DNA of 41,657 bases from Rhodospirillaceae bacterium (GTDB lineage Bacteria > Pseudomonadota > Alphaproteobacteria > Rhodospirillales > JABHCV01), in assembly GCA_013204045.1 (NCBI GenBank), contig JABMOQ010000057.1, forward strand, positions 1 to 41,657. The letters run 5' to 3'. Made by a program: the position numbers and the translations under genes. Positions 1 to 7,322 of this stretch are shown piece by piece. A model generated the notes under the pieces. The model was not told the DNA's origin and did no database searches. It saw only the letters and a list, made by a program, of their open reading frames with translations. Position 1 is the first letter of the stretch; every line of letters starts with the position of its first letter.

Positions 1-344
1 CCGCCGGCATGTCGGGCGGCATCGCCTATGTTTATGACGTCGGCGGTGACTTCGAAAAACGCTGCAATCTGGCCCAGGTAGATCTGGAGCCCATTGCCGA
101 CGACGGCCCGGTCGTGCCGGCTGCCGACTTGGCTGATATGACCACCCATGACGCCCAGCGTCTGCGGTCTATCATTCAGGCCCATCTTGATGTCACCGGC
201 AGCGCCCGGGCCAAGGCGATCCTCGACGATTGGGCAAACCAGATCGCTAAATTCGTCAAGGTCATGCCCGTTGACTTCCGCAAGGCACTGGAAGACGCCA
301 AGGCCTTGCCTGAAAAAGAAGCCATCGCCGTGAGTGCCGAATAA
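1..344 (+). CDS. gltB: Glutamate synthase large subunit, C-terminal end (partial)
   Basis: This is the last roughly 113 codons of the large (glutaminase/synthase) subunit of NADPH-dependent glutamate synthase, which makes two glutamates from glutamine and 2-oxoglutarate. The reading frame is open from the window edge. The visible piece starts inside the GXGXG beta-helix domain, with [12 protein letters not shown] followed by a typical alpha-helical tail. The TAA stop overlaps the gltD ATG by one base (TAATG), so the two subunits are translationally coupled. The amidotransferase and FMN/Fe-S domains lie outside the window. The identification rests on the GxSGG-AYVYD motif and on gltD directly downstream. 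Confidence 0.93.
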   Translation, partial: AGMSGGIAYVYDVGGDFEKRCNLAQVDLEPIADDGPVVPAADLADMTTHDAQRLRSIIQAHLDVTGSARAKAILDDWANQIAKFVKVMPVDFRKALEDAKALPEKEAIAVSAE

Positions 345-1783
345 TGGGAAAATCTACCGGATTCAAAGAGTTTCAGCGTCATGACCGGTCCTATAAGCCG
401 GCCGCCGAGCGCATTACCGGTTATGCCGAGTTCACGGTTCCGCTGACCGACGCCGAGCTTCGCGATCAGGGGGCGCGCTGCATGGATTGCGGTATTCCCT
501 ATTGCCATAGCGGCTGCCCGGTCAACAACATCATCCCGGAATGGAACGATCTGGTTTATTCCGGCGACTGGCAGGCTGCCATCCGTGTTCTGCATTCAAC
601 CAATAACTTCCCGGAGTTTACCGGACGTGTCTGCCCGGCGCCTTGCGAGGCGGCATGCACGTTGAACCTGACCGACGAGCCTGTGACGATCAAGACCATC
701 GAGTGTGCCATCGTCGACCGCGCCTGGGAACAGGGCTGGATCGAGCCGCAGGTGCCGAAGCGCCTGACCGGTAAGCGCGTTGCCGTGGTCGGCGCCGGAC
801 CGGCCGGCATGGCCTGTGCCCAGCAACTGGCTCGCGCCGGTCATTCTGTCGTGGTGTTCGAAAAGAACGCCAAGATCGGTGGCCTGTTGCGATACGGCAT
901 TCCCGATTTCAAAATGAGCAAGGCCCTGCTCGACCGCCGCATGTCGCAAATGCAGGCCGAGGGTGTCGAGTTTCGGCCCAACAGCCACGTCGGCTACAAC
1001 GTGCTGCCGGAGCGCCTGCTCGAACGTTTTGACGCCATCGCCCTGACCGGCGGCTCAGAGCTTCCACGCGACCTGCCTGTTGCCGGTCGCGACCTGAACG
1101 GCGTTCACTTCGCCATGGATTTCCTGACCCAGCAGAATCGCCGCAATTCCGGCGAGGCCCTGGGCGAAGTCAAGGAACTGCTGGCGACAGGCAAACATGT
1201 CATCGTCATCGGCGGCGGCGATACCGGGGCCGACTGCGTCGGCACTTCGGCCCGTCAGGGGGCGGCATCAATCACCCAGATGGAAATCATGCCGTGCCCG
1301 CCGGAAAAAGAAAACAAGGCGCTGACCTGGCCCGACTGGCCATTGAAGATGCGCTCGTCGTCGTCCCACGGTGAAGGTTGCGTGCGCGATTGGGCGGTCG
1401 GCACCAAAGCCTTCGAGGGCAAGGACGGCCAGCTGACCACATTAAAGGCCGTGCGGATGGATTGGTCAGACGGAAGCCCGAAAGAAATCAAGGGCAGCGC
1501 GTTTGAGCTTAAGGCCGACCTTGTGCTGCTGGCCATGGGCTTTGTCAGCCCGGTACACGAAAGCATGCTCAATGATTTCGGCGTCGAATATGACGGGCGC
1601 GGCAATGTCCTGGCGCCGACCGACGGGACGGGCGCCTACCGCACGTCCATCGACAAGCTTTTCACCGCCGGCGACATGCGACGCGGACAGTCGCTGGTCG
1701 TCTGGGCCATTCGCGAGGGCCGTCAGTGTGCCCACGCCGTCGATGAATACCTGATGGGCAGTTCGGAGCTTCCCCGCCAATGA
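344..1783 (+). CDS. gltD: Glutamate synthase small subunit (NADPH-dependent)
   Basis: This is the beta subunit of glutamate synthase. It takes electrons from NADPH through FAD and passes them via Fe-S clusters to GltB. The 479-residue length is normal. The N-terminal region has the cysteine-rich Fe-S motifs [14 protein letters not shown] (about residues 46-59) and CPAPCEAAC (about 97-105). Next come an FAD-binding GxGxxG ([12 protein letters not shown], about 148-159) and a second dinucleotide site ([11 protein letters not shown], about 287-297). Near the C-terminus [16 protein letters not shown] completes the FAD fold. It starts at an ATG overlapping the gltB stop, and its own stop overlaps the next ATG (ATGA), giving a four-gene plus-strand run to about 2408. 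Confidence 0.97.
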   Translation: MGKSTGFKEFQRHDRSYKPAAERITGYAEFTVPLTDAELRDQGARCMDCGIPYCHSGCPVNNIIPEWNDLVYSGDWQAAIRVLHSTNNFPEFTGRVCPAPCEAACTLNLTDEPVTIKTIECAIVDRAWEQGWIEPQVPKRLTGKRVAVVGAGPAGMACAQQLARAGHSVVVFEKNAKIGGLLRYGIPDFKMSKALLDRRMSQMQAEGVEFRPNSHVGYNVLPERLLERFDAIALTGGSELPRDLPVAGRDLNGVHFAMDFLTQQNRRNSGEALGEVKELLATGKHVIVIGGGDTGADCVGTSARQGAASITQMEIMPCPPEKENKALTWPDWPLKMRSSSSHGEGCVRDWAVGTKAFEGKDGQLTTLKAVRMDWSDGSPKEIKGSAFELKADLVLLAMGFVSPVHESMLNDFGVEYDGRGNVLAPTDGTGAYRTSIDKLFTAGDMRRGQSLVVWAIREGRQCAHAVDEYLMGSSELPRQ

Positions 1784-2019
1784 TCGTCTTTTCCTTGCAA
1801 TGCTCAAAAAATCATTCGTTTGATGAATGGTTTTCGTCGTCCGCCGATTACGACACGCAAAAAAAATCCAAAGCCATCGCCTGCCCGACCTGCGGCGACA
1901 AAAAAATAGAAAAGGCGTTGATGGCGCCCAGTGTCGGTAAATCGGCCGCCGCACCCGCGCCTGCCTGTGGCGCACCGGCGTGCGGCAACGGGGCGTGCCC
2001 CATGTCGGGGGTTAGATGA
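1780..2019 (+). CDS. Short DUF1178-type zinc-ribbon protein
   Basis: This 79-residue protein begins [18 protein letters not shown] and has a CPTC knuckle followed by [12 protein letters not shown]. These are the N-terminal hallmarks of the DUF1178 family: an initial C-x3-H segment, a CxxC, then KALMAP. Function is unknown, and zinc binding is inferred from the cysteines. Family members as I recall them are about 140-150 residues, so this one lacks the usual C-terminal half. It ends instead in an Ala/Pro/Cys-rich tail with cysteines spaced C-x4-C-x4-C. Its ATG overlaps the gltD stop and its TGA overlaps the next ATG, so it is part of the same transcript. The tail also resembles FmdB-type zinc ribbons, an alternative family label. 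Confidence 0.7.
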   Translation: MIVFSLQCSKNHSFDEWFSSSADYDTQKKSKAIACPTCGDKKIEKALMAPSVGKSAAAPAPACGAPACGNGACPMSGVR

Positions 2020-2408
2020 TCAAACGCGATCTTACCGGCCTGTGGTTATTGCTCGCAGGGTTTTTCGGGGCCAGCGGCGTCGGTGCCGGGGCCTATGGCT
2101 GGCACAGCCTGGGGGAAAGCGATTCGGCCCGGGAAATTTTCATGATGGGCGTCGCCTACCAGATGTGGCACGCCCTGGCCCTTATGGGCGTTGCGTGGCT
2201 GGCGTCCAGGGACTCCTCTAAGCTGACGGCGCTGGCCGGGATTTGCTTCAGCCTTGGCATCGTGCTTTTTTCGGGCACCCTTTATTTCTTTGCCGTCGCC
2301 GGCACTGTGCCGGTCGAGGGCGCGGCCCCGATCGGCGGCTGGATGATGATGGGTGGTTGGGCGGTGTTCATGTGGCGCGGCGTCACGTCGCTGCGCACCG
2401 CCGCCTAA
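2016..2408 (+). CDS. DUF423 family small membrane protein
   Basis: A 130-residue hydrophobic protein with about four membrane helices. Near the N-terminus, [18 protein letters not shown] is a version of the DUF423 (YgdD-like) signature G-A-x-G-A-H-x-L. Further on are [33 protein letters not shown] and a glycine-rich final helix [14 protein letters not shown]. These inner-membrane proteins have no settled function. The start overlaps the preceding stop by four bases. The TAA stop overlaps the TAG stop of the convergent pckA gene, so there is no room for a terminator between them. Family assignment is moderately sure. Confidence 0.78.
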   Translation: MIKRDLTGLWLLLAGFFGASGVGAGAYGWHSLGESDSAREIFMMGVAYQMWHALALMGVAWLASRDSSKLTALAGICFSLGIVLFSGTLYFFAVAGTVPVEGAAPIGGWMMMGGWAVFMWRGVTSLRTAA

Positions 2409-4231
2409 TCCTCCAACTCCCAGACCTCGGGTGCACGTTTCAGCCGTTCGACCAGCAATTTGCGCTGCAATTCCATTTCCTTGGGCAGGTTACCCGCGAA
2501 CCGCTTGAAATGGTTTTTCTGGTCTTCGGCTTCGGCCTGGCCGGCGCTGCGGTCGACGGCCATCAGCTTGAGGAAGGTGTCCTTTCCGAAATCGAGGCCC
2601 TGCCAGGTAATGTCCTGGTAGCGCGGCATCATGCCGAGCGGGCTTTCGACACCGTGGGCCTTGTCATGAACCCTATCGACAATCCATTTCAGCACCCGCA
2701 TGTTCTCGCCAAAACCGGGCCAGATGAATTTTCCGTTTTCGTCTTTGCGGAACCAGTTGACGCGGAAGATCAGCGGCAAATCCTTGACCTTGTCTTCCAT
2801 GTTCAGCCAGTGCTGCCAGTAATCGCCCATGTTGTAGCCGCAGAATGGCAACATGGCCATTGGATCGCGGCGAATGGCGGCCTGCCCGACGGCCGCCGCC
2901 GTCGCTTCCGAGCCCATGGTGGCGGCAAGGTAGACGCCGTGAGACCAGTCGAAGGACTGAAACACCAGCGGGAAGGTGGTCGACAGCCGACCGCCGAAAA
3001 TAAACGCCGAGATCGGCACCCCTTCCGGCTCTTCCCAGGCCGGATCCAGGCTGCCGCATTCAGATGCCGGGGCGGTAAACCGCGAATTGGGATGGGCCGC
3101 CGGGGTGTCGCTGGCCGGTGTCCAGTCGTTGCCTTTCCAGTCAATGGCGTGGGCCGGAGCGTCGCCGTCCAAACCTTCCCACCACACATCACCATCATCG
3201 GTGAGCGCCACGTTGGTAAAAATACAGTTCTTTTTCAGCATCAACGTGGCCGTCGGGTTTGACACCATCGAGGTGCCGGGGGCGACGCCGAAATAACCGG
3301 CTTCCGGGTTAATCGCCCTGAACTTGCCGTCGGGACCGGGTTTGATCCAGGCAATATCGTCGCCGACGGTGGTCACTTTCCAACCGTCAAAGCCTTCCGG
3401 CGGAATCAACATGGCCAGATTGGTCTTGCCACAAGCGCTGGGGAATGCGGCGCCAACGTAGGTTTTTTCGCCTTCCGGGCTTTCCATGCCAAGGATCAGC
3501 ATGTGTTCCGCAAGCCAGTCTTCATCGCGGGCCATGGCCGATGCGATGCGCAGCGCGAAACATTTTTTACCCAGCAGCGCGTTCCCGCCGTAGCCGCTGC
3601 CGAACGACCAGATGGCGTGATCTTCAGGGAAATGAACAATGTATTTTTCATCGTTGCACGGCCACACCACGTCGGCTTCGCCGTCGGCCAGCGGTGCGCC
3701 GACCGAATGCAGGCACGGCACGAAGTCGCCGTCGCCAAGCACTTCAAGAACCTTCTGGCCCATGCGGGTCATGATCTTCATGTTGACGGCGGCGTAGGCG
3801 GAATCCGTGATCTGCACCCCGATATGGGCGATCGGCGAGCCTAACGGGCCCATGGAAAACGGCACCACATACAGGGTGCGCCCGGCCATGCAGCCGTCGA
3901 ACAGCCCATGCAGGGTCTTTTTCATTTCGTCCGGATTGGTCCAGTTGTTGGTCGGGCCGGCATCCTCGACACGTTCCGAACAGATAAAGGTGCGGTCTTC
4001 AACCCGCGCCACATCGCCGGGGTGCGATCGGGCCAGGTAGCTGTTGGGGCGTTTTTCCGGATTGAGCCGGATCAGGGTGCCGCTATCGACCATCTCCTGG
4101 CACAGGCGGTCATACTCGGCCTCGGAGCCATCGCACCAGTGGATGTCTTTGGGTTGGCACAGGGCCGCAACGTCGTCGATCCAGGCCAGTAGTTTGGCGT
4201 TGGTCGTCGGGGCTTTCCCTTGCGTGGACAT
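2405..4231 (-). CDS. pckG: Phosphoenolpyruvate carboxykinase (GTP)
   Basis: Converts oxaloacetate and GTP to PEP, CO2 and GDP, the entry step of gluconeogenesis. The 608-residue length fits the GTP family (about 600), not the ATP family (about 535). The P-loop with its catalytic cysteine, [15 protein letters not shown], lies at about residues 261-275. The metal and phosphate-binding segments [20 protein letters not shown] (about 211-230) and DDIAWIKPG follow, and [13 protein letters not shown] is near the C-terminus. A good ribosome-binding site (GGAGAG) lies a few bases before the ATG. In Agrobacterium and Rhizobium the pckA gene next to chvI is, as I recall, the ATP type, so this would be a different enzyme family at a related locus. 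Product PEP also feeds the EI enzyme encoded at 13031. Confidence 0.96.
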   Translation of the reverse strand: MSTQGKAPTTNAKLLAWIDDVAALCQPKDIHWCDGSEAEYDRLCQEMVDSGTLIRLNPEKRPNSYLARSHPGDVARVEDRTFICSERVEDAGPTNNWTNPDEMKKTLHGLFDGCMAGRTLYVVPFSMGPLGSPIAHIGVQITDSAYAAVNMKIMTRMGQKVLEVLGDGDFVPCLHSVGAPLADGEADVVWPCNDEKYIVHFPEDHAIWSFGSGYGGNALLGKKCFALRIASAMARDEDWLAEHMLILGMESPEGEKTYVGAAFPSACGKTNLAMLIPPEGFDGWKVTTVGDDIAWIKPGPDGKFRAINPEAGYFGVAPGTSMVSNPTATLMLKKNCIFTNVALTDDGDVWWEGLDGDAPAHAIDWKGNDWTPASDTPAAHPNSRFTAPASECGSLDPAWEEPEGVPISAFIFGGRLSTTFPLVFQSFDWSHGVYLAATMGSEATAAAVGQAAIRRDPMAMLPFCGYNMGDYWQHWLNMEDKVKDLPLIFRVNWFRKDENGKFIWPGFGENMRVLKWIVDRVHDKAHGVESPLGMMPRYQDITWQGLDFGKDTFLKLMAVDRSAGQAEAEDQKNHFKRFAGNLPKEMELQRKLLVERLKRAPEVWELED

Positions 4232-4324
4232 GATCTCTCCTCAAAATAGGCAGATCGCGGCCGCTATTTCCCACACACAGGGGGTTTTGGGCGCAACATC
4301 CCTTGTTTCCCGGGCTTTTTGATT

Positions 4325-4340
4325 CCCGCTTTCAAGCGGG
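4325..4340. repeat. Perfect 7-bp inverted repeat at the predicted pckG transcript start
   Basis: CCCGCTT-TC-AAGCGGG is a perfect palindrome with a two-base centre. It lies 3-18 bp downstream of the predicted -10 element of the pckG promoter, so it covers the expected start of transcription. It could be an operator, or it could form a stem-loop at the very 5' end of the mRNA. No T-run follows on the minus strand, so a terminator for the upstream gene is less likely. Confidence 0.5.
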
Positions 4341-4342
4341 GC

Positions 4343-4371
4343 AAGATATGTCGAAAATGCGCCTGTGACAA
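4343..4371 (-). promoter_or_regulatory. Predicted sigma70 promoter of pckG
   Basis: Read on the minus strand, a -35 TTGTCA (4366-4371) is separated by exactly 17 bp from a -10 TATCTT (4343-4348). The pckG ATG lies about 110 nt downstream, leaving a leader that carries the inverted repeat at 4325-4340. The promoter sits in the 162-bp gap after the small coiled-coil gene, so pckG can be transcribed on its own. The call is by consensus only. Confidence 0.5.
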
Positions 4372-4393
4372 CAGCCGGGCGGAAATTCAGCGA

Positions 4394-4720
4394 TTAACCG
4401 GTTTTTGCCTGGGCACCGCCGGCGCGAAGCTGTTTCTTCAGGTTTTCAAGGTCCTTGGCCAGGGCACCGACCTCGGCCGAGCCGCCCTCACGATTCATGG
4501 TCGCGGCCTTGACCTTGCCCTCCATCTTTTCAAATTTTTCGCCCATTTTCTTGATCGCGATATTCTGCTCGGCGATGGTTTGCTTGATACCCTTGATATG
4601 GACGTCGATCAGGCGTTGGGTGCGGCCTTCCACTTTCTTGATGGCTTCGGTGGCCATCCACAAGGACGCCAGCCCCACCAGCAAGGCCACAACTGAAATG
4701 ATTGCCGTAATACCGCCCAT
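4394..4720 (-). CDS. Small membrane-anchored coiled-coil protein, function unknown
   Basis: I do not recognise a family. The 108-residue product has one N-terminal membrane helix (about residues 4-24, ITAIISVVALLVGLASLWMA). A long charged helix with heptad-like spacing follows (about 28-75, rich in K, E, I and M), then a second coiled-coil segment (LAKDLENLKKQL) near the C-terminus. The expected topology is one membrane anchor with a soluble oligomerising domain. AGGGG lies about eight bases before the ATG. About 40 bp further upstream TATAAT (minus strand, 4757-4762) could be a -10 element, although no good -35 pairs with it. It is oriented like the DUF1538 cassette and lies 142 bp after its last gene, so it could be a late member of that transcript or an independent gene. 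Confidence 0.65.
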   Translation of the reverse strand: MGGITAIISVVALLVGLASLWMATEAIKKVEGRTQRLIDVHIKGIKQTIAEQNIAIKKMGEKFEKMEGKVKAATMNREGGSAEVGALAKDLENLKKQLRAGGAQAKTG

Positions 4721-4862
4721 GCCGCCTACCCCTGAAGTTTCAACTCTGGATACTTAATTATAAAACTGACTCCGTCGGAATCATCCCCTGTTGTCACCAT
4801 TGAAGCCGATTTGCTTTTCCATGGAAAGGTTGAAATTTATTTTTTTCTTGAATTCCCGCCTT

Positions 4863-5267
4863 TTAGTCCGATTCTCCGTGTCGCAACACCATATCGCGCA
4901 AGGTTACGATACCGGACGGGGTCCGCCCCTCGTCGACGACCAGGGCCCGGGAAAGTCCAAATTGCACCAAAAGGCGAACCGCATAACGGATATTCATGTC
5001 CATCGGCACGGTCAGAACCGGCTTGGTCATGATTTCATAAACATTAACCCGATCGGCGGCGCGGCCCTTGGCGATTACCTCGGCGGCGATATCCGAGACC
5101 ACGATCATGCCAAATTCATCCGCTTCGTCCCGGCGCTCGACAATAATGGAACTGACGCCCGAGTCCCGCATCAGGTCAACGGCTTGGGCCACCGTCGCCA
5201 TGCCGGTGATGGTCTTGATCTCGGTCGTCATGATGTCCCTGACGCATATGTTGGTGTGTTCGCTCAT
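4863..5267 (-). CDS. CBS-pair protein of the DUF1538 cassette
   Basis: A 134-residue protein made almost wholly of two CBS motifs. The first runs over about residues 7-68 (VRDIMTTEIKTITGMATVAQAVDLM ... GMIVVSDIAAEVI). The second covers about 75-131 (VYEIMTKPVLTVPMDMNIRYAVRLL ... GIVTLRDMVLRHG). CBS pairs usually bind AMP, ATP, S-adenosylmethionine or cyclic dinucleotides and act as energy sensors. Stand-alone ones often regulate a neighbour. The ATG overlaps the stop of the PII-like gene (ATGA) behind a GGAAGGA ribosome-binding site, so it is made together with the PII-like protein and the two DUF1538 membrane proteins. A role as a nucleotide-responsive regulator of that transporter is inferred from position. 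Confidence 0.85.
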   Translation of the reverse strand: MSEHTNICVRDIMTTEIKTITGMATVAQAVDLMRDSGVSSIIVERRDEADEFGMIVVSDIAAEVIAKGRAADRVNVYEIMTKPVLTVPMDMNIRYAVRLLVQFGLSRALVVDEGRTPSGIVTLRDMVLRHGESD

Positions 5268-5614
5268 ATTCCTTCCTCTATTTCATGCATGATGGTGGGG
5301 GCCTGGGTGGTCATGCCGACGGCATCCTCTATTTCAAACTGAATGGCGATGCCGGCGCCCGGTTCTTCGTCGAATTTCCCGGCCGCCGAGATCGTTTCAA
5401 GAATTTCCCGGGCCTTTGGTTCGGCGACCAGAAACAACACCACATCACGTTGCGCTGTCAGGTCGAGGCCCATAAAAGTTTTCTCCGGCTTCAATCCTTC
5501 GCCGCGAACGCTGGTGATTACCGTGGCGCCGGTGGCGCCGGCCTGGCGGGCGGCGTCAATAATGGCCTCGGTTTTTTCGTCGCTGACAAGAGCCATAATC
5601 ATTTTAAGGTTCAT
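5264..5614 (-). CDS. PII-like signalling protein of the DUF1538 cassette
   Basis: At 116 residues this has the size and fold pattern of the PII superfamily. A first strand MKMIMALV-like segment is followed by a helix (KTEAIIDAARQAGATGATVI) and the glycine turn VRGEG. A third strand RDVVLFLVAE precedes a helix ending AAGKFDEEPGAGIAIQFEIEDAVGM, which matches the GKIGDGKIFV region of GlnB/GlnK. The segment matching the T-loop is short and lacks the tyrosine that GlnB uses for uridylylation, so it is not a classical nitrogen regulator. PII-like proteins commonly bind adenine nucleotides and gate a membrane partner encoded beside them. Both ends overlap neighbouring genes by four bases, which points to the DUF1538 proteins as partners (inference). 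Confidence 0.8.
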   Translation of the reverse strand: MNLKMIMALVSDEKTEAIIDAARQAGATGATVITSVRGEGLKPEKTFMGLDLTAQRDVVLFLVAEPKAREILETISAAGKFDEEPGAGIAIQFEIEDAVGMTTQAPTIMHEIEEGI

Positions 5615-6447
5615 CGTTTTCTCTCTTCCCTGATATCAAGGTTGTGGTCAACAATATCCTCGTCAACGGGTTCCTTTTTTATCATGCGATATTGGATCCA
5701 CCAGTCCGAAAGGGTGGCGAAGCCAAGCACGGCTATTATAGGGAACACGCTGGCGAAGGCGATTAATCCAAATCCGTCAAGCAACGGGCTGCGGCCCGGG
5801 ATAGTCGAGGCCAACCCCAGGCCCAGGGCCGTAACAACCGGAACGGTTACCGTCGATGTGGTCACCCCGCCGGAATCATAGGCGAGCGGAATGATCGTTT
5901 TCGATGCCCGGAAAGTTTGTGCAATTACAATCACATATCCGGCCATTATGTAAAGCGCAAGGGACGTGCCGCTGACAATCCGGTAGGCCCCGAGCGCCAC
6001 GCCGACGGCGACGCCGACGGCCACGGCAATTCTTAAGCCTCTGGCGCTGACGGCGCCGCCGGAGACCTTTTCGGCCTTGATGCCGACGGCGATCAGCGAT
6101 GGCTCGGCAATGGTGGTGGCGAAGCCAATTGCGGCGGCAAAAGCGTAAACCCAGTAATATTCCTGCCACTGACCCTTATATGACGGCCCCGCCGTGGCAT
6201 GGATGAATTCCGGTGCCGTCAACTGCCGGGCCATGGTCTCGCCGATCGGGAACAGGGCCATTTCCAGGCCGACCAGAAACAGGGTCAGGCCGGCCAGCAC
6301 ATAGGCGAACCCAATGGCGATCTTGCCCATATCGGGCGGCCTTTTGCGAATCACCAGAAACTGAAATCCGAACAGGATGGCGGCGATCGGGGCGACGTCA
6401 AGAAGGGTTGCGGCCGCCGTCGTCAGAATATGCACCAGTAGTTCCAT
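5611..6447 (-). CDS. DUF1538 membrane protein, second subunit
   Basis: A 278-residue polytopic membrane protein with about six to seven helices and a short charged C-terminal tail. It carries the DUF1538 signatures G-F-A-T-T-I-A-E-P-S-L (about residues 108-118) and [19 protein letters not shown] (about 190-208), then [11 protein letters not shown]. The upstream protein has the same motifs in the same order, so the pair looks like an ancient duplication that works as a heterodimer. From memory, a DUF1538 pair named UmpAB in Halomonas zincidurans was reported as a Na+(Li+,K+)/H+ antiporter. If this pair is similar it would be a monovalent cation/proton antiporter, but the substrate here is unproven. 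Its ATG overlaps the upstream stop (TGATG). Confidence 0.88.
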   Translation of the reverse strand: MELLVHILTTAAATLLDVAPIAAILFGFQFLVIRKRPPDMGKIAIGFAYVLAGLTLFLVGLEMALFPIGETMARQLTAPEFIHATAGPSYKGQWQEYYWVYAFAAAIGFATTIAEPSLIAVGIKAEKVSGGAVSARGLRIAVAVGVAVGVALGAYRIVSGTSLALYIMAGYVIVIAQTFRASKTIIPLAYDSGGVTTSTVTVPVVTALGLGLASTIPGRSPLLDGFGLIAFASVFPIIAVLGFATLSDWWIQYRMIKKEPVDEDIVDHNLDIREERKR

Positions 6448-7181
6448 CAGACCACCATCCCGAAAACCAGCACGAAAATCATCGGCATCAGGCTGGCGAA
6501 CGCGATCAGGCCAAAACCATCGACCATGGGGTTGCGCCCGCGAATGGTGCTGGCCAGGCCGACACCAAGGGCGGTAACCAGCGGTACGGTAATGGTCGAG
6601 GTCGTGACGCCCCCTGAATCATAAGCGATGCCGACGATCTCCGGCGGCGCCACCGTGGTCAGGACGACGACCAGGCCATAACCGCCGACAATCAGGTAAT
6701 GGATTGGCCATCCTTTGAGGATGCGGAATACCCCCAGCACGAGGGCTACGCCGACAGATAGGGCGACCGTCATGCGCAGGTTGAACGCATAAGACTTCAA
6801 GGCCTCTGGGGTATCGTCGATGTGTCCGGCGCTGCCAGCGACCTGAGCCGCTTCGGCGACGACGGCGATCAGCGCCGGCTCGGCGACCGTGGTGCCAAAC
6901 CCTAAGCAAAAAGAGAAGCCGAGCAGCGCCGTCAGGCTGCCCTTGCGGGCGAAGGCTTCGGCCATGGCCTCGCCAAGGGGAAACAGGCCCAGGTTCAGCC
7001 CCCGGATAAAAAATGACAGCCCGATGACCACCAAGACCAGGCCGGTCAATACTTCGGCCAAGTTGGGAAACGGCTGACGCAGCACGAAAAGCTGAAAGAA
7101 GGCGATGACCAGAATGACCGGCATCAGATCCCGAAGAGAGCCGGAAAAAAATAGCACCAAGTGGCGAAGCGACGTCATCAT
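6447..7181 (-). CDS. DUF1538 membrane protein, first subunit
   Basis: A 244-residue polytopic membrane protein and the first of the DUF1538 pair. Its motifs are [19 protein letters not shown] (about residues 93-111), [20 protein letters not shown] and [18 protein letters not shown] at the C-terminus. Buried acidic residues (E of AEP, D of YDSGG) flanked by small polar residues are what a cation-binding site in a membrane would look like (inference). In many bacteria DUF1538 occurs as one long protein with two halves. Here the halves are separate genes overlapping by one base. Two tandem ATG codons open the gene, with only a modest GGGA ribosome-binding site. A short ORF with a strong ribosome-binding site ends 19 bp upstream and may couple translation. 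Confidence 0.88.
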   Translation of the reverse strand: MMTSLRHLVLFFSGSLRDLMPVILVIAFFQLFVLRQPFPNLAEVLTGLVLVVIGLSFFIRGLNLGLFPLGEAMAEAFARKGSLTALLGFSFCLGFGTTVAEPALIAVVAEAAQVAGSAGHIDDTPEALKSYAFNLRMTVALSVGVALVLGVFRILKGWPIHYLIVGGYGLVVVLTTVAPPEIVGIAYDSGGVTTSTITVPLVTALGVGLASTIRGRNPMVDGFGLIAFASLMPMIFVLVFGMVV

Positions 7182-7200
7182 GCTGCTTTTCCCACTAAAT

Positions 7201-7278
7201 TCACCACAATCTAGCCCGTTTGAATCTGTCCGCCCGATTGATATTCGTCAAGGTAAAGTGGCATCCATAGCCTAACAT
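7201..7278 (-). CDS. 25-codon upstream ORF / possible leader peptide
   Basis: A small ORF starting [13 protein letters not shown] and ending in RARLW. Its start is preceded by AGGAGG (7284-7289) at five bases from the ATG, the strongest Shine-Dalgarno in the surrounding 3 kb. The TGA stop lies 19 bp before the tandem ATG of the first DUF1538 gene, which itself has a weak site. This layout suits a leader peptide, or an upstream ORF that brings ribosomes to the transporter gene. The peptide resembles nothing I know. No run of a single amino acid suggests classical attenuation, although Arg, Thr and Asn recur. Confidence 0.45.
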   Translation of the reverse strand: MLGYGCHFTLTNINRADRFKRARLW

Positions 7279-7322
7279 GATTGCCTCCTGAACAATGATC
7301 TTCTCAAAAAGGATTCCCGAAA

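Noticed and set aside
2243-3262. Long plus-strand open frame (339 codons) opposite pckG
   Set aside because: It mirrors pckG codons on the other strand in GC-rich DNA and has no recognisable domain. pckG has full family motifs.
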